Shown here piece after piece: positions 59,894 through 64,000 of a stretch of 64,000 nucleotides of DNA. The stretch is from DASWZN01 sp036404435 (GTDB taxonomy: Bacteria > Acidobacteriota > Terriglobia > Bryobacterales > Bryobacteraceae). The translations under genes and the position numbers were made by a program. How positions within the stretch are numbered: the stretch's first letter is position 1; each line of letters starts with the position of its first letter. The stretch covers positions 1 to 64,000 of the forward strand of contig DASWZN010000039.1 of assembly GCA_036404435.1 (NCBI GenBank), given 5' to 3'. A model generated the notes under the pieces. It was not told the origin of the DNA. It worked only from the letters and a program-made list of their open reading frames with translations, and made no database searches.

Positions 59894-62089
59894 TTACTCC
59901 GTGATTGCGTGCACCGAGTCCACCGAAAAGGCGCCGTCGGGGCCGTGGCAGACCGCGCAAGCCTCCCCCAGCGTCGGATCGGTCTGGGTGGCGGCATGCG
60001 CCGAATCGTCTTGCATGATATGACAGGCCGTGCAGGCCGCGGTGGTGGGCGGCGTCGGGTTGATGTAATCCCGCGGGTTGGTCACGGCGATACGGGTTGC
60101 CGGCACCGGCAGCTCCTGGGATCCGTTGACGTGGCACTTGGCGCAGTCGAGCAGGTTGCCCGGGAAGAGCACACCGCTGAAGTCGTTGGCGCTCCCGCCG
60201 AAACCCCAGATGACGAACGGCGTGAATTGCACCGGTCCCGCCGCGGCCTCGGCTTGCCCCGATTCCCCGAAATGGAGCCGGTGGATCAGCACCGGGAAGT
60301 CGATGCTCTGCGGCGGATTATCGGCGGCGGGGCGCAGGGCCGCATCGGTCGCGGTCGGGTTGTGGCAGACCAGGCAATACTGCACGTTCTGCCGGATGGT
60401 GCCGTGGGCGGAGATAGCGAAATGGCAGGCGTTGCAGTTCGCCTGCGCAATCTCGACGGGGTGCGGCGCCACGGTCGAGCCGTCCACGGAGAAGTTGATC
60501 ACTTGGTTGAAGCCCACGTCGCGCACCGTCTGCTGGACCACCGTTCCCGGCAGGATCACTATGCTCCGGTACCCCTCGATGCCAACCGAGTACGTGCCGG
60601 TGGCGTTGGCAGGAACCGTCGCCTTGAAGGTGTAGGAATAGGTGCCGCTCTGGCCGGTGGAATTCGCGATCGCACTCTCCGAGATCTCCGTCTGGTAGTC
60701 GCCCGTCGGCCCGGCCAGGACCAAGTTCAAGAAGCTCATCTGCGAGGGCAGGAGCACATTCCCGGACTTGTCGGCCAGCGTGTAGGTCACGGTCGGGGAC
60801 TGGCCGGCCATGCCGTTCGCCACGCTCACCAGCGAGAAAACTACGCCCGGCACGCCGGGAGCATACTGTGCGATCGTGTGCGCGCCGACGATGGAGGCGT
60901 CGAACGGCAGCTCGCCTTGGAGGATGTGGCAATCGGCGCACTGGGAGTCGTCAATCTCGGGGAGATTGACGTGGTTGGCGCCGGTCGCGAAGTCGACGTT
61001 GTCGTGGCACGCGCCGCAAGCCGCGCGGCTTGGGTGCGCGCTCCAGTAGTCCACGGAGGCCGCGGGCCAGGGCGCCAGATCCGGATTGCAGCCCGGATTG
61101 CCGGTGCTGCCGCAGGCCGCGCCACCCTTAGGGGGCGTCACTCCACCTTGTCCGGGCTGACCGGAGTTGGGAGGCGGGACGATACCGCCTTCATGGCAGA
61201 AGGTGCAGTTGTTGGGAGCGACGGCCGGGAAGACCACCTTCGAGAAGTCGTTAACCGAATTCATGTAGCCGATGATCTGATAGGGGGTACCCGCCTGGAC
61301 GCTGGGCAAACTCGATCCCATGTGGATCTTGTGGATCATCACCTTCATATCGAGGAGGTTGCCGGTGTTGGGATCGACGTTCTGGGGCTGATGGCACAGC
61401 ACGCACAACGGCACGACGCGCCGCGAACCGCCGTGGACCTCCAGCGGGTCGTGGCACTTGTTGCAGGTGATGGTGCGGATCTCGTCATGAACCACGGTCA
61501 CGGCGCTGCCGTTGGGCACGAAGCTGAAGACATCGTCGTCGGAATTGGTGCCGAGGTCGAACTCCGTCAGGTCCCGGCTGGCCCACAGTCCTATGGTGTT
61601 CGTGGCCGTGGGATCGAAGCCGGTGGGCGCCTTGGTGTGGAAGGTGTAAGTGTACTGGCCGTTGCCGGTCTGCGCATACGTGCCCCCGGAGTCGGATGTG
61701 GGCTGTTGCACGGTTACACCGGTGGTGGTGCTGGTGGCCGTCTTGGTGATATAGGAGGTGTAATCGTTCTGGCCCTGCGGCAGGAACGCGGCTACGAAGC
61801 TGGTGCTGACCGCGCCGGGAGTGGTGATCCCCGTACGGTCGAGCGGCAGCCCTTCCGGATCCGTCAGCGTGAACTGCACCTGGATGGTGCCGTCCTGCGC
61901 GATGCTGGCGGCCGCGATCTTGGCCACCAGCCCCGGGCGGACAAAGTCGACCAACGCCGAGTCGGCGAAGGCAGCCTTGCCTCTTGCGAGGCGGAGTGCG
62001 GACCTCTCGGTGCTGCTCAGTAAGACTGCCGAGCCCAGCACGAGAGAAACTGCGAGAATCCTGCGAACGGCCACTGTAGGAGGAAGCAT
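59894..62089 (-). CDS. Decaheme c-type cytochrome, OmcA/MtrC-like
   Basis: The 731-residue protein has a signal-like N-terminus (ILAVSLVLGSAVLL) and exactly ten CxxCH heme motifs in order: CNKCH, CVLCH, CTFCH, CGACH, CADCH, CNACH, CLVCH, CAKCH, CTACH, CAVCH. Two beta-sandwich regions precede the two heme groups of five, the layout of the OmcA/MtrC family of outer-membrane decaheme proteins. These carry electrons to the outside in metal reducers; in an acidobacterium the acceptor is unknown. No MtrA/MtrB-type partner is in the window. The gene stands alone between rimO and dprA. Confidence 0.92.
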   Translation of the reverse strand: MLPPTVAVRRILAVSLVLGSAVLLSSTERSALRLARGKAAFADSALVDFVRPGLVAKIAAASIAQDGTIQVQFTLTDPEGLPLDRTGITTPGAVSTSFVAAFLPQGQNDYTSYITKTATSTTTGVTVQQPTSDSGGTYAQTGNGQYTYTFHTKAPTGFDPTATNTIGLWASRDLTEFDLGTNSDDDVFSFVPNGSAVTVVHDEIRTITCNKCHDPLEVHGGSRRVVPLCVLCHQPQNVDPNTGNLLDMKVMIHKIHMGSSLPSVQAGTPYQIIGYMNSVNDFSKVVFPAVAPNNCTFCHEGGIVPPPNSGQPGQGGVTPPKGGAACGSTGNPGCNPDLAPWPAASVDYWSAHPSRAACGACHDNVDFATGANHVNLPEIDDSQCADCHILQGELPFDASIVGAHTIAQYAPGVPGVVFSLVSVANGMAGQSPTVTYTLADKSGNVLLPSQMSFLNLVLAGPTGDYQTEISESAIANSTGQSGTYSYTFKATVPANATGTYSVGIEGYRSIVILPGTVVQQTVRDVGFNQVINFSVDGSTVAPHPVEIAQANCNACHFAISAHGTIRQNVQYCLVCHNPTATDAALRPAADNPPQSIDFPVLIHRLHFGESGQAEAAAGPVQFTPFVIWGFGGSANDFSGVLFPGNLLDCAKCHVNGSQELPVPATRIAVTNPRDYINPTPPTTAACTACHIMQDDSAHAATQTDPTLGEACAVCHGPDGAFSVDSVHAITE

Positions 62090-62218
62090 AGCGGTCCCTT
62101 TTTACGATTCTGGGTTAATTTTACACGAATCCTGTCCCAGGGCAAGGGGAATATTGCCGGGCCACGCCCGGACCCTGAGATTCCGTCCCGTCTAGCCGCA
62201 CAACTTCTTTAAGTGCCT

Positions 62219-63388
62219 ATGTTTGCCTCGAATCTCACCCCGGAAGAAGAACTGAACTGGCTGGCCCTGAAGATGGTCCCCGGCCTGGGGATGCGTACCG
62301 CCGCCAGGCTGCTGGAGCGCTTCCGCTCACCGCGGGCCATCCTCACCGCAGCGCGCAGTGAACTCGAAGCCAGCGGCATAGCGGGGGGTGTGGCGCAGAG
62401 CGTCGCCAGCGGCTGCGCCTTCGACGAGGCCGTCCTCCAGCAACAGAAAATGCGCGAGTGCGGCGCGGAGCTGATCGCCCTGACGGACCCGCGTTATCCG
62501 CAGCCGCTGCGCGAGATCTTCGACCCGCCGTTCGCGCTTTTCGCGCGCGGGCGCGTCGAACTCCTGGCCACGCTGATGCTGGCGGTGGTCGGCACGCGGC
62601 GGCCTACGCCCTACGGCCTGGCGGCGACCGAGCGCCTCAGCGGCGACCTGGCGCGGGCCGGGCTCACCATCGTGAGCGGAATGGCCCGCGGGATCGATAC
62701 CGCCGCCCACCGCGCGGCCCTGGCGGCTGCCGGGAACACCGTCGCCGTGCTCGGTTGCGGCGTGGACCTGGTCTATCCCTCCGAAAACCGCAAACTCGCC
62801 GGCGAAATCGTCGAGCGAGGCCTGATGATCTCCGAGTTCCCCATGGGCGCCCCGGCTTTCCCGCAGAACTTTCCCATCCGCAATCGCATCATCAGCGGAT
62901 TGGGGGTGGGCGTCTTGGTGGTGGAGGGTGCGCAGTACAGCGGCTCCTCGATCACGGCCCGGCTGGCGCTCGAGCAGGGCAGGGAAGTCTTCGCGGTGCC
63001 GGGCAGCATCATTTCGAAGGTGAGCTGGGGGCCGAACCTGCTCATCAAGCAAGGCGCCAAGCTTGTGCAGGACTGGAACGACGTGGTGGTCGAGCTCGGT
63101 CCGGAGGCCCGGCGGACCCTCGCCGCCAGCGCCCAGGGCCGCCTCGTCGCCGCAGGGGTGGTTGAAACCGAAACGGCCGGGAGTGCATCTACTGTCCAGC
63201 AGACGGACAATCCGATTGCCCGCAAGCTGCTCGAACAAATCAAGATCGAAACCCCGACGCACATCGACGAGTTGCTGGCGCGCGTCGAAGACGTTTCGTC
63301 CTCGGAAATCGTTGCCGCGCTGTTCGAGCTGGAGATGCTGGGAGCCATCCGGCAGCTTCCCGGCCGGAATTTTGTTAAAGTGTGGTGA
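62219..63388 (+). CDS. dprA: DNA-processing protein DprA
   Basis: The 389-residue protein has an N-terminal SAM-like domain, the Rossmann core VVGTRRPTPYG, VSGMARGIDTAAHRAAL, the EFPMGAPAFPQNFPIRNRIISG block typical of DprA, and a C-terminal winged-helix region (THIDELLARVEDVSSSEIV). DprA loads RecA on incoming single-stranded DNA. ATG 62219 was preferred to GTG 62213. topA follows after 79 bases, a common pairing. Confidence 0.95.
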   Translation: MFASNLTPEEELNWLALKMVPGLGMRTAARLLERFRSPRAILTAARSELEASGIAGGVAQSVASGCAFDEAVLQQQKMRECGAELIALTDPRYPQPLREIFDPPFALFARGRVELLATLMLAVVGTRRPTPYGLAATERLSGDLARAGLTIVSGMARGIDTAAHRAALAAAGNTVAVLGCGVDLVYPSENRKLAGEIVERGLMISEFPMGAPAFPQNFPIRNRIISGLGVGVLVVEGAQYSGSSITARLALEQGREVFAVPGSIISKVSWGPNLLIKQGAKLVQDWNDVVVELGPEARRTLAASAQGRLVAAGVVETETAGSASTVQQTDNPIARKLLEQIKIETPTHIDELLARVEDVSSSEIVAALFELEMLGAIRQLPGRNFVKVW

Positions 63389-63467
63389 GACCTTCGGGAT
63401 CGACACCCTCCGCAGACCATAGGTAGGGTGAGTGTCCCGAGACGGTCCAAGCGGACTCATTATCGAT

Positions 63468-64000
63468 ATGCCAACTTCTCTCGTCATCGTCGAATCGCCG
63501 GCGAAGGCTAAAACCATCGGCAAGTACCTGGGCAAGAACTTCGTCGTCAAGGCCTCGCTCGGCCACGTGAGGGACCTTCCCAAGCGCGACCTGGCCGTGG
63601 ATCTCGAACACGGGTTCGAGCCTACCTACGTCGTTATCGAAGGCAAGAAGAAGCTCCTCGGCGAACTGAAGGCGGCGGCGAAGAAGTCCGACACCGTGTA
63701 CCTGGCGGCTGACCCGGACCGCGAGGGCGAGGCCATCTGCTATCACCTCAAAGAAGAGCTCGAGGACAAGAAGAATGGGCGCCTGCGCTTCGTGCGGTTG
63801 ATGTTCAACGAGATTACGCCCAACGCTATCAAGCGCGCGTTCGAGTCGCCGGCGGATGTGGACATGCACCTGGTGGAGGCGCAGCAGGCGCGGCGGGTGC
63901 TGGACCGGCTGGTAGGCTACAAGATCTCTCCGCTGCTGTGGGACAAAGTCCGGCGGGGTCTCTCGGCCGGGCGCGTCCAGTCGGTGGCCGTGCGCCTCAT
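63468..64000 (+). CDS. topA: DNA topoisomerase I, 5' part only
   Basis: About 177 codons are present and the frame runs off the window. The Toprim motifs are LVIVESPAKAKTIGKYLG and AADPDREGEAICYHL. The start of the topoisomerase core (QQARRVLDRLVGYKISPLLW and RGLSAGRVQSVAVRL) is at the end. The ATG is at 63468. It relaxes negative supercoils; the catalytic Tyr and zinc domains lie beyond the edge. Confidence 0.97.
   Translation, partial: MPTSLVIVESPAKAKTIGKYLGKNFVVKASLGHVRDLPKRDLAVDLEHGFEPTYVVIEGKKKLLGELKAAAKKSDTVYLAADPDREGEAICYHLKEELEDKKNGRLRFVRLMFNEITPNAIKRAFESPADVDMHLVEAQQARRVLDRLVGYKISPLLWDKVRRGLSAGRVQSVAVRL

Noticed and set aside
59759..62023. 754-codon plus-strand frame opposite the decaheme cytochrome
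   Set aside because: Ten CxxCH motifs on the minus strand settle the coding strand.

Overview
The window reads as chromosomal DNA of a GC-rich, diderm, soil-type acidobacterium, most likely of the Bryobacterales/Solibacter group. This is inferred from hallmark families, not from a marker-gene search: a PadR regulator fused by overlap to an 'acidobacterial duplicated orphan permease' (ADOP), a VWFA-related secreted protein of the acidobacterial type, secreted repeat proteins ending in the PCR(V/I)ADTR-type domain, a PEP-CTERM protein, a futalosine-pathway MqnD, and many secreted glycoside hydrolases.

Layout. 1-3208: left-truncated FG-GAP/VCBS repeat protein. 3406-6294: cdaA-cdaR-glmM (c-di-AMP and cell-wall precursor). 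6304-12004, all minus: secreted LRR protein and GH39 enzyme, zinc ribbon, gph, hicAB, cvpA, purC. 12091-15647: glycosyltransferase-methyltransferase fusion, sugar dehydrogenase-like MDR, nucleotide-sugar epimerase. 15660-19472: membrane SRPBCC-like protein divergent from padR-ADOP. 19481-22925: DsbA-like protein, then an UpxY (NusG-like) antiterminator, an RHH protein and a collapsed polysaccharide region with two truncated gene remnants. 22972-27755: cysC, rimI, GH5 and the tight xseB-ispA-tlyA-nadK operon. 27822-31523, minus: VWA protein, KDG kinase-like sugar kinase, small secreted protein, exported RidA-like protein. 31607-35254: MocR-type regulator, unknown protein, pdxST. 35433-42350: C45-type hydrolase, TacT/TacA-like toxin-antitoxin pair, GH3 with PA14, Cys-rich secreted protein. 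42495-46833: tRNA-Pro, GDPD, HPt protein, mqnD, rpiB, broken PagL-like gene. 46806-52105, minus: exported protein, aspS, hisS, gamma-carbonic anhydrase, a HEPN-like two-gene unit. 52229-59817: S9 peptidase, PEP-CTERM protein, cinA, NHL-repeat protein, pgpA, yacG, rimO. 59894-62089: decaheme cytochrome. 62219-end: dprA and 5' part of topA.

Together the genes describe a heterotroph that attacks plant polysaccharides outside the cytoplasm (GH39, GH5, GH3, secreted LRR and FG-GAP proteins), makes menaquinone by the futalosine route and carries an extracellular-type multiheme cytochrome. Housekeeping operons are compact, often with ATGA/GTGA overlaps. The most notable signals are: two families of intergenic palindromic repeats, one REPIN-like; a rearrangement breakpoint near 21945 inside a polysaccharide locus; a triple RidA-like exported protein lacking the usual catalytic arginine; a HEPN-like gene pair; and three otherwise good genes broken by apparent single-base frameshifts, which could be pseudogenes or assembly errors.
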